Assembly: GCA_964428355.1 (NCBI GenBank)
Contig: CAYRYU010000086.1
Location: forward strand, 1 to 30,221
Origin: CAYRYU01 sp964428355
Lineage (GTDB): Bacteria > Muiribacteriota > Ozemobacteria > Ozemobacterales > Ozemobacteraceae
Length of the DNA stretch: 30,221 bases
Direction of reading: 5' to 3'
The position numbers and the translations under genes were made by a program. Below the pieces are notes generated by a model. It was not told the origin of the DNA, made no database searches, and saw nothing but the letters and a program-made list of their open reading frames with translations. Of the stretch, positions 15,926-22,856 are shown piece after piece (position 1 is the stretch's first letter; every line of letters begins with the position of its first letter).

Positions 15926-16076
15926 TTCAGGGATGCCTCAATCGAAGATTCCGGCTTGTTGAAATTTCATCGGTTTTGTCCCTGTATTCGTATTATATTC
16001 AGGGAAAGGCCGTTTGACGCCTTGCTCTTGTGAGACAGGGGGAGCTGATTTCGGCGGTCTTCTGAGGAGGTTTTGA

Positions 16077-16607
16077 ATGCGGTCGATCCTGATGAGCCTT
16101 ATCCTGGTTGCTGTTTTCGGATCTCTTGTCATTGCGGGGGAAACACCGAATCCCGTCGGTGAAAGATACACGCTCCCTCCAAATTTCGTTCTCGAGATTT
16201 CCCCCTTGGAGCCGATGAAGGGGGGGAAAGGGATTTTTCGGGCTCTTATCCAGGCGAGAATCGGTTCCCCGACTGGAATCAAGGTTCGCTTTCTTTCTTC
16301 CGAGGACATGAAAATATCTCCCGAGATCGCTTCGGGAGAAATATTGATCGGTGTCCTAAAATCGGGCGAGAAGAAGGAGTTCCAACTCCCGGTTTCCACA
16401 ACCGGGAAAAAAGTGTCCTCTTCATGGCTTCGGATGATGGTGGAGTACCTTCCGGATTTCGAAGCCCGGGTTCAGCAGGCAAAAAATCTTGCGTCCTTTC
16501 CGAACGACCTGGAACGAGCAGCCCTTTTCGCTGAGGTCCAAGAGTCTGCCCGGAAAGGGAAAACCAGGATCGATTCGACGAGATACTACCTCCCCACGTC
16601 TTTATGA
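16077..16607 (+). CDS. Unrecognised small exported protein
   Basis: 176 residues. A signal peptide covers about 1-20 (core LMSLILVAVFGSLV, cleavage near IAG|ET). The mature part begins with Pro-rich polar sequence, then alternating strands to about residue 130 (for example RALIQARIGSPTGIKVRFLS), probably a beta-sandwich. It ends with a basic helical tail (ERAALFAEVQESARKGKTR). GAGGAGG lies six to seven bases before the ATG. Its stop is 34 bases upstream of the exported metalloprotease gene, whose own ribosome binding site lies in that gap, so the two are probably one operon. A chaperone, inhibitor or partner of the protease is a reasonable guess but not shown. Confidence 0.75.
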   Translation: MRSILMSLILVAVFGSLVIAGETPNPVGERYTLPPNFVLEISPLEPMKGGKGIFRALIQARIGSPTGIKVRFLSSEDMKISPEIASGEILIGVLKSGEKKEFQLPVSTTGKKVSSSWLRMMVEYLPDFEARVQQAKNLASFPNDLERAALFAEVQESARKGKTRIDSTRYYLPTSL

Positions 16608-16641
16608 TGGCCGAGGATCTTGCGATCAAAGGAGGTTTGCT

Positions 16642-17883
16642 ATGACATGCCGTTCCGCATTCGATCCTAAGGTGATCGGCTTGTGGGTGATCCAGTTGGT
16701 CATCTTCCTTTCCCAACCCGTTTCGGCGGGGTATCTGGCAAAGGAGTTCTATTATCAGCGGATCGAGGAGTTCGTTGCGAAGAAGCCTGGAAATGCCTAT
16801 TCCGAATCCGGCTCCGCTTCGCCCATCAGTTTCAAAAAAGACAAAAATGGAGTAGAGAACGGGATACCCTTTCAGACCTTGTACATCCCGAAAAAACTGG
16901 AAGATGGCAGTATTGAAGGCTATTACAAGGTAAGACGTTTCCAGATTACCTCCCTTGACAATCTTTCCAAAGTGATTGGGGAGGCCAACTCCTCTCAGGA
17001 GGATATCAAGACGTTTTTCAGTTACCTTTTTTCCAGGGAATGGAACTCCTACCAGAATCTTTGGCAAAGAACCGGGGAATATGAAGAGGGACCTTGCCAG
17101 ATCGTTTATACCGACGCGGAACGGGATCAAAACGGGTACGATTTTGAGGAGGTAAAAAAGGACTTGTACCAGAATTGTGCGGGGTCGGTGATCCGTTTGA
17201 ACACCCTCGACATGGAGGGCCGAAGTGAGGCCGCGATAAAGGATACTTTCGCCCATGAGTTCGGCCATTTCCTGGACCCCCGGAGCAACCGATCTTATGG
17301 CTTGGACGGAGTCCATTTCCAAAACGAGAGAACCGATCCCCATACCGCATTCCTTGAAGGCTGGGCGGAATTCATGGCTCTCCGCCGACAGGTCGTGGAA
17401 AACCAAGTCGACCCGGGTTTTTCCCCTGAAACCTTCAAGACACTCCTTTTCGGCAACGGAAAGAAGAACGGAAAATTTGTCGTCGAAAGTGACAGCGAGA
17501 AGGGGAAATACTCTTCCATGTCATCTCTGGGAGCGGGACAAGAGCTTCTTTCCGTGGAGGGAGTCATCGCTCTCCTCCTTTTCCAGATTTGGAGCGAGCT
17601 TGGGACGGGTGGTGATGATGTCGTACTCGGAACTTTCAGGAAACTTCGAGATGATGACGGGTTCAAGGAGATGCTCCTGGAGCTGAAGAAAAGAATGCCG
17701 AAAGACGGGTTTGAGAACGCGGTGGATCAGGCCAGTAATGGGATCCTTGACGCGAACTCTCTGATCGAGTGGTGTGAAGGAGTCACCGGGGAATCGGGTT
17801 CCCCTGGTACCGTCAGTGCCGAACCGGAACGGGAACCCCAGCAGATGAAAGGAAGTGAAGCACCAGGTGAAGGGTTGTGGTAA
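16642..17883 (+). CDS. Exported HExxH zinc metalloprotease
   Basis: 413 residues from the ATG at 16642, with AAAGGAGG six bases upstream; the longer frame from 16489 overlaps the preceding gene and is less likely. A signal peptide is present (core VIGLWVIQLVIFLSQP, cleavage near VSA|GY at about 29). The active-site motif is HEFGH (205-209) in TFAHEFGHFLD. EGWAEF follows (239-244), giving Glu239 or Glu243 as the third zinc ligand of a gluzincin-type site about 30 residues downstream. The N-terminal 150 residues look like a prodomain or substrate-binding region. The C-terminus (about 385-413) is a polar Pro/Glu/Ser tail. The substrate is unknown and I cannot name the peptidase family. Confidence 0.8.
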   Translation: MTCRSAFDPKVIGLWVIQLVIFLSQPVSAGYLAKEFYYQRIEEFVAKKPGNAYSESGSASPISFKKDKNGVENGIPFQTLYIPKKLEDGSIEGYYKVRRFQITSLDNLSKVIGEANSSQEDIKTFFSYLFSREWNSYQNLWQRTGEYEEGPCQIVYTDAERDQNGYDFEEVKKDLYQNCAGSVIRLNTLDMEGRSEAAIKDTFAHEFGHFLDPRSNRSYGLDGVHFQNERTDPHTAFLEGWAEFMALRRQVVENQVDPGFSPETFKTLLFGNGKKNGKFVVESDSEKGKYSSMSSLGAGQELLSVEGVIALLLFQIWSELGTGGDDVVLGTFRKLRDDDGFKEMLLELKKRMPKDGFENAVDQASNGILDANSLIEWCEGVTGESGSPGTVSAEPEREPQQMKGSEAPGEGLW

Positions 17884-18013
17884 AGCCAGCAATGGTTGAA
17901 TTCCGCACCCTCCGGTTCATTCAGAATACCTCGGTCAACCACTTCTCATAGTCGGCGAACCTCGGATGAGGGCCGGACGGTTCCCTGGAGCCAGGTGGCC
18001 GGACGGTTTCAGC

Positions 18014-18445
18014 CTATTTGGGCTTTTTTACCGGGGGGTGGTAGTAGAACTCGAGGACGACCTTGTCGGGGTCGGCGAAGCTGGTCGCGTAGTAACCGGG
18101 AGTGAACTCGGGGGACTCCTCGGGGGGGAACACGGGCTTGAACCCGGCCTTTTTCATTCCCGCGGCGATCCGGTCAACTTCTTTCGGGCTGTCGACGAGG
18201 AAGGCGACGTGGTCGCTGATCACCATCTCCTTGCCAGTGGGGGCTTTCCGGGTTACGCGCCGTGGTTTCGACCTGCAGAAGAAGAGTTCGAGGCTTCCGT
18301 TCGAGAAACCGATGAACGACTTTCCGTCTCCCATGATTTTCTTGAACCCGATGATCTTGAAAAGGGGCTCATAGAATTTCAGGGTCTTGGCCAGGCTCGT
18401 GATTTCGAAGGAGAGATGCCTGAGAGTCATTGTTGGGGTCTTCAT
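18014..18445 (-). CDS. VOC-superfamily (glyoxalase/bleomycin-resistance-like) protein
   Basis: 143 residues, one VOC unit made of two beta-alpha-beta-beta-beta modules. Candidate metal ligands sit where expected: His10 in LRHLSFEI, the His of ISDHVAFLV at the start of the second module, and Glu in VVLEFYYH near the end. FADPDKVVLEFY is the typical closing motif. VOC proteins are metal-dependent lyases, isomerases or dioxygenases, or drug-binding proteins; the substrate cannot be read from the sequence. The ATG at 18445 has AAAGGAG about six bases upstream. It is transcribed away from lexA. It may respond to the same stress, but no shared operator is visible on its side. Confidence 0.85.
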   Translation of the reverse strand: MKTPTMTLRHLSFEITSLAKTLKFYEPLFKIIGFKKIMGDGKSFIGFSNGSLELFFCRSKPRRVTRKAPTGKEMVISDHVAFLVDSPKEVDRIAAGMKKAGFKPVFPPEESPEFTPGYYATSFADPDKVVLEFYYHPPVKKPK

Positions 18446-18484
18446 GAAAGCTCCTTTGGCGAGGTTTGGGGTTCCAACGAGAAC

Positions 18485-18513
18485 ACCATATCAGGAACCA
18501 TTGCGGGGGGCAA
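18485..18513 (-). promoter_or_regulatory. Candidate promoter of the VOC gene
   Basis: On the minus strand TTGCCC (18513-18508) and TATGGT (18490-18485) are 17 bp apart, and TGA directly before TATGGT makes an extended -10. The leader is about 30-35 bases. Confidence 0.45.
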
Positions 18514-18644
18514 ATCCGCCAGATCAATCCGGTTTTGCAGAATTCCCACCTGACCGGAAGCCGGGGGTTCTCCGGGGTAATTTTCGCCATTATTTCGATC
18601 TGAAAGAGCGGGTTGGAGGCGGAGCCCCTGAAAGTTTACCGTTT

Positions 18645-18688
18645 TTTCGCTTGACTTTCGCACTATTTTCGCCTATTTTTGGTTTGAC
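18645..18688 (+). promoter_or_regulatory. Four phased 11-bp direct repeats at the lexA promoter (candidate SOS operator)
   Basis: Starting at 18645, 18656, 18667 and 18678 are TTTCGCTTGAC, TTTCGCACTAT, TTTCGCCTATT and TTTGGTTTGAC. The first three share TTTCGC at exactly 11-bp spacing, and the fourth matches the first at 9 of 11. They cover the -35, spacer and -10 of the lexA promoter. The period equals that of the GTTC-N7-GTTC direct-repeat LexA box of alphaproteobacteria (here TTTC-N7-TTTC). Confidence 0.6.
18651..18679 (+). promoter_or_regulatory. lexA promoter
   Basis: TTGACT (18651-18656) and TATTTT (18674-18679) are separated by 17 bp. The predicted start near 18686 leaves a leader of about 54 bases to the ATG at 18740. 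A short palindrome GTTC-AAA-GAAC lies in that leader (18713-18723). Confidence 0.65.
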
Positions 18689-18739
18689 GGACATGTGATG
18701 AACGCCCGTCGGTTCAAAGAACACCAACGGAGGTTTACG

Positions 18740-19363
18740 ATGTCGCCCGATCCGTTGACACCGAAACAACATGCAGTCCTCGAGTTCTTCCGTTCGTATC
18801 TCCACCGGAAGGGGTACCCCCCGACGATCCATGAGATTCGCGAGAAGCTGCGACTTTCCTCGCCTTCGACGATTCACAAGCATCTGAAAACATTGGTAGA
18901 GAAGGGGTATCTCGACGACTGCAAGAGACAGCACCGCGGGCGGACGCTGAGAAAGCTCGAGGTCAGCCGCGGCGGCGGGGTCGAGGTTCCTCTCCTCGGC
19001 AGGGTGGCTGCGGGCTCCCCGATCGAGATCAGCGAGGTACCCGAGACCATCACCCTTCCCGAGAGTCTGATGGGGCGGGGGGAGACCTTCGTACTGCAGG
19101 TTCGGGGAGAGTCGATGATCGATGAGGCGATCCGGGACGGCGATCTTGTAATCGTAGAGAAGCGTTCCGTGGCCGAGAACGGTGAGATGGTGATCGCCTG
19201 CATCGACAATGAAAACGTCACCCTCAAGCGGATATACCGTGAAGGCTCTACCGTTCGCCTGCAGCCGTCCAACCCTGGAATGAAGCCGATCATCGTCGAC
19301 CGGGGTGAGGTGACTATCAAGGGAGTCGTGATCGGCGTCATGCGCAAATACCGGCGCATGTGA
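18740..19363 (+). CDS. lexA: LexA repressor (SOS response)
   Basis: 207 residues, the normal LexA length. LexA represses DNA-damage genes and self-cleaves when RecA filaments form. The N-terminal winged helix (about 1-70) starts LTPKQHAVLEFFRSYL and includes the recognition region LRLSSPSTIHKHLKTLVEKGYL. The cleavage bond is Ala91-Gly92 in RVAAGSP. The Ser/Lys dyad is Ser125 (RGESMIDEAI) and Lys163 (NVTLKRIYR). All residues needed for autoproteolysis are present. The ATG at 18740 is chosen because CGGAGGT lies six bases upstream and the alignment with LexA starts there; the frame is open further upstream. The promoter is overlaid with phased repeats, consistent with autoregulation. dinB follows after 66 bases. 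Confidence 0.96.
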   Translation: MSPDPLTPKQHAVLEFFRSYLHRKGYPPTIHEIREKLRLSSPSTIHKHLKTLVEKGYLDDCKRQHRGRTLRKLEVSRGGGVEVPLLGRVAAGSPIEISEVPETITLPESLMGRGETFVLQVRGESMIDEAIRDGDLVIVEKRSVAENGEMVIACIDNENVTLKRIYREGSTVRLQPSNPGMKPIIVDRGEVTIKGVVIGVMRKYRRM

Positions 19364-19429
19364 GAATGTCGCCAAGATAAGCTCAGCGGGGCGCGGCGGA
19401 GGCCCCGGAGCAATGGGTTTTCCCATATC

Positions 19430-20617
19430 ATGATGTGTGACAGACGTGTGGCGTGCCTCGATCTCGATGCCTTCTTCGTCGAGGTTGCACTTAAAGACCA
19501 CCCCGAACTACGAGGTGTCCCTCTGGCAGTTGGCGGAACCTCGGGGCGGGGGGTAATCTGCTCGGCCTCGTACGAAGCGAGGAAGTTTGGCGTGAGATCG
19601 GCCATGCCGGTCTGGGTTGCCAGGCAGAAGTGTCCGCATCTGAAGGTGCTTCCGGTTCCACGCACGATCGAGGATTTCTCCCACAAGGTGCGGGACATCC
19701 TCGAGGAAATGTGTCCCGTCGTCGAGCCCGCATCCGTCGACGAGTTCTTTCTCGATTTCACCGGCTGCGACCTGATCTACCCGCGGAACATCGATATCGC
19801 CGACCGTATCATGCGGCGGCTCGAGGTCGATCCCGGCCTTCCGGCCACCATCGGAATAGGCACCAACAAGCTCATTGCCAAGATTGCCTCCGACCTCGGG
19901 AAACCCCGGGGAATACTCGAGGTTTTTCCCGGGGCCGAAGGGCGGTTTCTTGCGCCTCTCGATCCCAAGCACATCCCCGGAGTCGGCCCCAAGATGCAGG
20001 AAAGCCTCAAAGCCATGGGGTTGAAGAACATTCGCGACATTCTTTCCTTTCCCATCGAGACGTGGCAGGCGGCGTTCGGGCGGTCCGGTGTCTGTCTGCA
20101 CGACCATGCGCAGGGGGTTTCCCACACTCCCGTCGTTGCGTCTTCCGGTCGAGGCCATCAAAAAGGAATTTCCCGCGACGAGACCCTGGCCGAAGACAGT
20201 TCGTCGAAGCAGGTTCTGCTTGCGGTCCTTTCGAGGCTTGTCGAAAGCGCGGCCTACGACCTGCGTGCCTCGCACCTCACCTGTGGCGGGATCACGGTCA
20301 AGATCAGATACTCCGATTTTTCGACCACGGGCCGGTCTGCCAGGCTGGCCCGAACCGACCGCGATCGTCCGCTTTTCGCGGCCGCCGAAAATTTGTTCCA
20401 CAAGGTCTTCACGCGGCGTCTCAAGGTGCGGTTGGTTGGGGTGCATCTCGATGATCTCCAACCCGGAGGAGTGACTCTCGACCTTTTGGAGGCCTGCACC
20501 CCGCCTTCCAGACGCGGTCTTCCCCAGGTCATCGACCAGATTCGGTCCAGATACGGTTTTCGGTCTCTTCTGCGGTGTCGCTCCGTCCGGAAGGGCGAGA
20601 CCCGCCGCCGAGCCTGA
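19430..20617 (+). CDS. dinB: DNA polymerase IV (Y family, translesion synthesis)
   Basis: 395 residues. Pol IV copies damaged templates under SOS control. The palm catalytic residues are Asp11 (ACLDLDAFF) and Asp104-Glu105 (ASVDEFFLD). SYEARKFGVRSAMP is the fingers signature, TIGIGTNKLIAKIASDLGKP the thumb-side motif, and IPGVGPKMQESL the helix-hairpin-helix. A little-finger domain follows to the C-terminus. In the place where Pol IV usually has a clamp-binding QLxLF-type motif the sequence reads GVTLDLLEA, lacking the Gln. The start is one of two adjacent ATGs (19430, 19433) with no nearby ribosome binding site. GGAG at 19407 is separated from it by a small ATGGG-TTTT-CCCAT hairpin. It is probably co-transcribed with lexA. 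Confidence 0.95.
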   Translation: MMCDRRVACLDLDAFFVEVALKDHPELRGVPLAVGGTSGRGVICSASYEARKFGVRSAMPVWVARQKCPHLKVLPVPRTIEDFSHKVRDILEEMCPVVEPASVDEFFLDFTGCDLIYPRNIDIADRIMRRLEVDPGLPATIGIGTNKLIAKIASDLGKPRGILEVFPGAEGRFLAPLDPKHIPGVGPKMQESLKAMGLKNIRDILSFPIETWQAAFGRSGVCLHDHAQGVSHTPVVASSGRGHQKGISRDETLAEDSSSKQVLLAVLSRLVESAAYDLRASHLTCGGITVKIRYSDFSTTGRSARLARTDRDRPLFAAAENLFHKVFTRRLKVRLVGVHLDDLQPGGVTLDLLEACTPPSRRGLPQVIDQIRSRYGFRSLLRCRSVRKGETRRRA

Positions 20618-20824
20618 CGCCACGAGGGCGGCGTGCCGGGGTTCGCCAGGATGGNNNNNNNNNNNNNNNNNNNNNNNNNNNNNNNNNNNNNNNNNNNNNN
20701 NNNNNNNNNNNNNNNNNNNNNNNNNNNNNNNNNNNNNNNNNNNNNNNNNNNNNNGCCTGACGCCACGAGGGCGGCGTGCCGGGGTTCGCCAGGATGGGGA
20801 GGCTTCCCCGGCCTGACGCCACGA
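20612..20824. repeat. 56-bp tandem repeat array starting on the dinB stop codon
   Basis: A 43-base segment at 20612-20654 is identical to 20755-20797, on the two sides of the assembly gap. After the gap one full 56-bp unit (20755-20810) is followed by a partial unit (20811-20824). The unit holds two small inverted repeats (ACGCC...GGCGT and GGGGA-GGCT-TCCCC). Across the unit border, GGCGT-GCCGGGG (20773-20784) can pair with CCCCGGC-ctg-ACGCC (20806-20820). The period is not a multiple of three, so the array is not coding. The copy number is hidden by the gap. Confidence 0.9.
20655..20754. other. Assembly gap (100 N) inside the repeat array
   Basis: Exactly 100 N between two identical repeat segments. 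The assembly broke because of the repeat; the true length and copy number are unknown. Confidence 0.98.
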
Positions 20825-20877
20825 TTAAATCCGCAACCTGATTTGGTTCGAAGAGAGTGGCTAACGGAGCGGAGGGA

Positions 20878-20886
20878 TGATACGAT
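20878..20886 (+). promoter_or_regulatory. Possible extended -10 element for uup
   Basis: TGATACGAT fits the extended -10 pattern TGn-TAnnAT; the -35 position (about 20858, TGGCTA) is poor. It lies 23 bases upstream of the ATG at 20909, so the leader would be very short. Confidence 0.3.
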
Positions 20887-20908
20887 TAGCAGGTTTTGAA
20901 AGGATCCC

Positions 20909-22855
20909 ATGAACATTCTTTCGCTGGAATCGATCACCAAGGGTTTTGGCGCAGGCCCTGTCCTGGAGGGAGTAACGTTCGGCCTCGAGGAGGGCGAACG
21001 GATGGGAATCATCGGCCGGAACGGTTCGGGAAAGACGACCCTGCTGAAGATCATCGCAGGAACTGAGATTGCCGATTCAGGTCGGGTGGTCTTCGCTTCC
21101 GGGCGCCGGGTTGCCTACGTTCCGCAGAACCCCGTTTTCGAACCGGATAAGACAGTCCTGGATGCGGTTTTCGACCATGGTGACGGGATGGTCCGTCTGC
21201 TTCACGACTACGAAGAGGCATGCAGCCTGCTGGAAACCGAGTCGGCCGATCATGACCGGCTTCTGGCCAAAGTTTCAGATCTCGCCCAGGAACTCGATGT
21301 GCATGGCGGCTGGGATCTCGAGGCTGCTGCGAAAGCGATTCTCCACAAACTCGGAGTGGGCGACACACTCGCCAGGGTCGGATCACTTTCAGGCGGCTTA
21401 CGGAAGCGTCTGGCCCTGGCCCGGGCCTTGATTCTGAGACCGGATATCCTGATCCTTGACGAACCGACGAATCACCTCGATGTCGACACGATCGCCTGGC
21501 TGGAGGAATATCTCTCCCGTTACGCAGGCGCTCTGCTGCTGGTGACCCATGACCGCGCCTTCCTCGACCGGATCGTAAGAACCATGCTCGAGATCGAGAA
21601 AGGGCAGGTGCGCCGTTACGAAGGAAACTACACCTCTTTTCTCGAAAAGAAGGAGGAGCAGGCCCAGCAGCGGGAAGCGGAGGCGGTCAAGCGCGAGGGA
21701 ATGGCCCGGCGTGAGCTGGCATGGCTCAGACAAGGGGCGAAAGCCCGAGGGACCAAGCAAAAAGCCCATGTCGAGAGAGCCCGGGCAGCCCTGACCGGGC
21801 CCAGGGCCGAAACGGACAAAGGTATCGAGATCTCCGCGGCCGCATCCACCCGCCTAGGGAACAAGATCCACGAGATGAAGAAAGTTTCCAGGACCATCGG
21901 GGGGAAAACACTGATCCGTGACTTCTCGCTCAACCTGAAAAAGGGTGACCGGATCGGCTTCATCGGCCCGAACGGATGCGGAAAGACGACGATGCTCGAG
22001 GTCATCGCCGGTCGCCTTCCCCCCGATACCGGCGCGGTGGAGATCGGACAGAACACCGTGATCGGCTACTACGACCAGGAAAGCCGCGCACTGGACGAAG
22101 AGTCGACCGTGATCGATTATGTCCGGCAGATGGCGGAACACATCCGTACGGCCGACGGGAGGACGATTCCCGCCGCCAGGATGCTCGAGCGGTTCCTTTT
22201 CGATCCCCAGCAACAGCTTTCCCTCATCGGCCGACTATCCGGAGGGGAACGCAGGCGTCTTTACCTTCTAAGGCTCCTGATGGGGGCTCCGAACGTTCTG
22301 CTTCTTGACGAGCCATCCAACGACTTCGATATCCTGACCCTGGAAGCCCTCGAGGTATACCTTGAAACCTTCGACGGGTGCCTGATCGTGGCTTCACATG
22401 ACCGCTGGTTCCTCGACCGGACGGTCGACCAGGTCTTCCGCTTCGAGGAAAACGGTTCGATCCGCGGATATCCGGGCAACTACTCCGCCTATCTCGAAAT
22501 CCGGAAAAGTGAAGCTGGAAGCGAAGCGGTCGGGGATGAACTGAAACCCGAAGCCCCCCGGGCCGGGAAACGGCCCGGAGTTTCGCTTTCCCACCTACCG
22601 TCCCCAGCCAGGGTGCAAAAATCCCCGGATGCTTCCGGAAAACTCAGCTTCAAGGAGCGGCGCGAGCTGGAAGAGCTGGAAAAAGCCATATCTCAGCAGG
22701 AAACGCGCAAGTCCGTGATCGAGGCCCAGTTGGCCGACCCACCAGGGGATCACGCCGTTCTTGGGGCACTTACGAAGGAACTGAACACCCTGACCGAGAA
22801 GCTCGATCGCGACATCGAGCGTTGGGGGGAACTGGCTTCGAAACAGGCCTCCTGA
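20909..22855 (+). CDS. uup: ABC-F family ATPase, Uup-like
   Basis: 648 residues with two ABC domains and no membrane segment. ABC-F proteins act on ribosomes; Uup subfamily members also affect branched DNA and transposon excision. Domain 1 has Walker A GRNGSGKTT (36-44), LSGG (160-163) and Walker B ending Asp184-Glu185 in ILDEPTNHLD. The inter-domain linker has the Uup-type basic stretch ELAWLRQGAKARGTKQKAH. Domain 2 has Walker A GPNGCGKTT (353-361), LSGG (443-446) and Walker B Asp467-Glu468 in LLDEPSNDFD. A Pro-rich linker leads to a C-terminal coiled coil (about 585-648), the mark of Uup against other ABC-F types. Both catalytic Glu are present. Its stop codon is one base from the stop of the converging GH114 gene. 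Confidence 0.9.
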   Translation: MNILSLESITKGFGAGPVLEGVTFGLEEGERMGIIGRNGSGKTTLLKIIAGTEIADSGRVVFASGRRVAYVPQNPVFEPDKTVLDAVFDHGDGMVRLLHDYEEACSLLETESADHDRLLAKVSDLAQELDVHGGWDLEAAAKAILHKLGVGDTLARVGSLSGGLRKRLALARALILRPDILILDEPTNHLDVDTIAWLEEYLSRYAGALLLVTHDRAFLDRIVRTMLEIEKGQVRRYEGNYTSFLEKKEEQAQQREAEAVKREGMARRELAWLRQGAKARGTKQKAHVERARAALTGPRAETDKGIEISAAASTRLGNKIHEMKKVSRTIGGKTLIRDFSLNLKKGDRIGFIGPNGCGKTTMLEVIAGRLPPDTGAVEIGQNTVIGYYDQESRALDEESTVIDYVRQMAEHIRTADGRTIPAARMLERFLFDPQQQLSLIGRLSGGERRRLYLLRLLMGAPNVLLLDEPSNDFDILTLEALEVYLETFDGCLIVASHDRWFLDRTVDQVFRFEENGSIRGYPGNYSAYLEIRKSEAGSEAVGDELKPEAPRAGKRPGVSLSHLPSPARVQKSPDASGKLSFKERRELEELEKAISQQETRKSVIEAQLADPPGDHAVLGALTKELNTLTEKLDRDIERWGELASKQAS

Positions 22856-22856
22856 T

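Larger units (their letters stand above)
15537..16076. other. Non-coding stretch of about 540 bp with two repeat families
   Basis: No open frame here looks like a gene. The stretch carries an imperfect GAG/CTC inverted repeat (15585-15690), a small hairpin GGGTCT-GCT-AGACCC (15806-15820) and 22-bp tandem direct repeats (15875-15918). The promoter-side sequence of the next operon includes TATATT (15994-15999) without a clear -35. The base texture is patchier and more A/T-rich than in the coding neighbours. It may be a relic of mobile DNA. Confidence 0.6.

Noticed and set aside
17971..18008. Direct repeat GGCCGGACGGTT at 17971 and 17997
   Set aside because: Only two 12-base copies, 26 bp apart, just past the VOC stop codon; this can arise by chance in G+C-rich DNA and has no further structure.
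20612..20824. CRISPR array
   Set aside because: The 56-bp units are directly adjacent with no unique spacers, and no cas gene is present.
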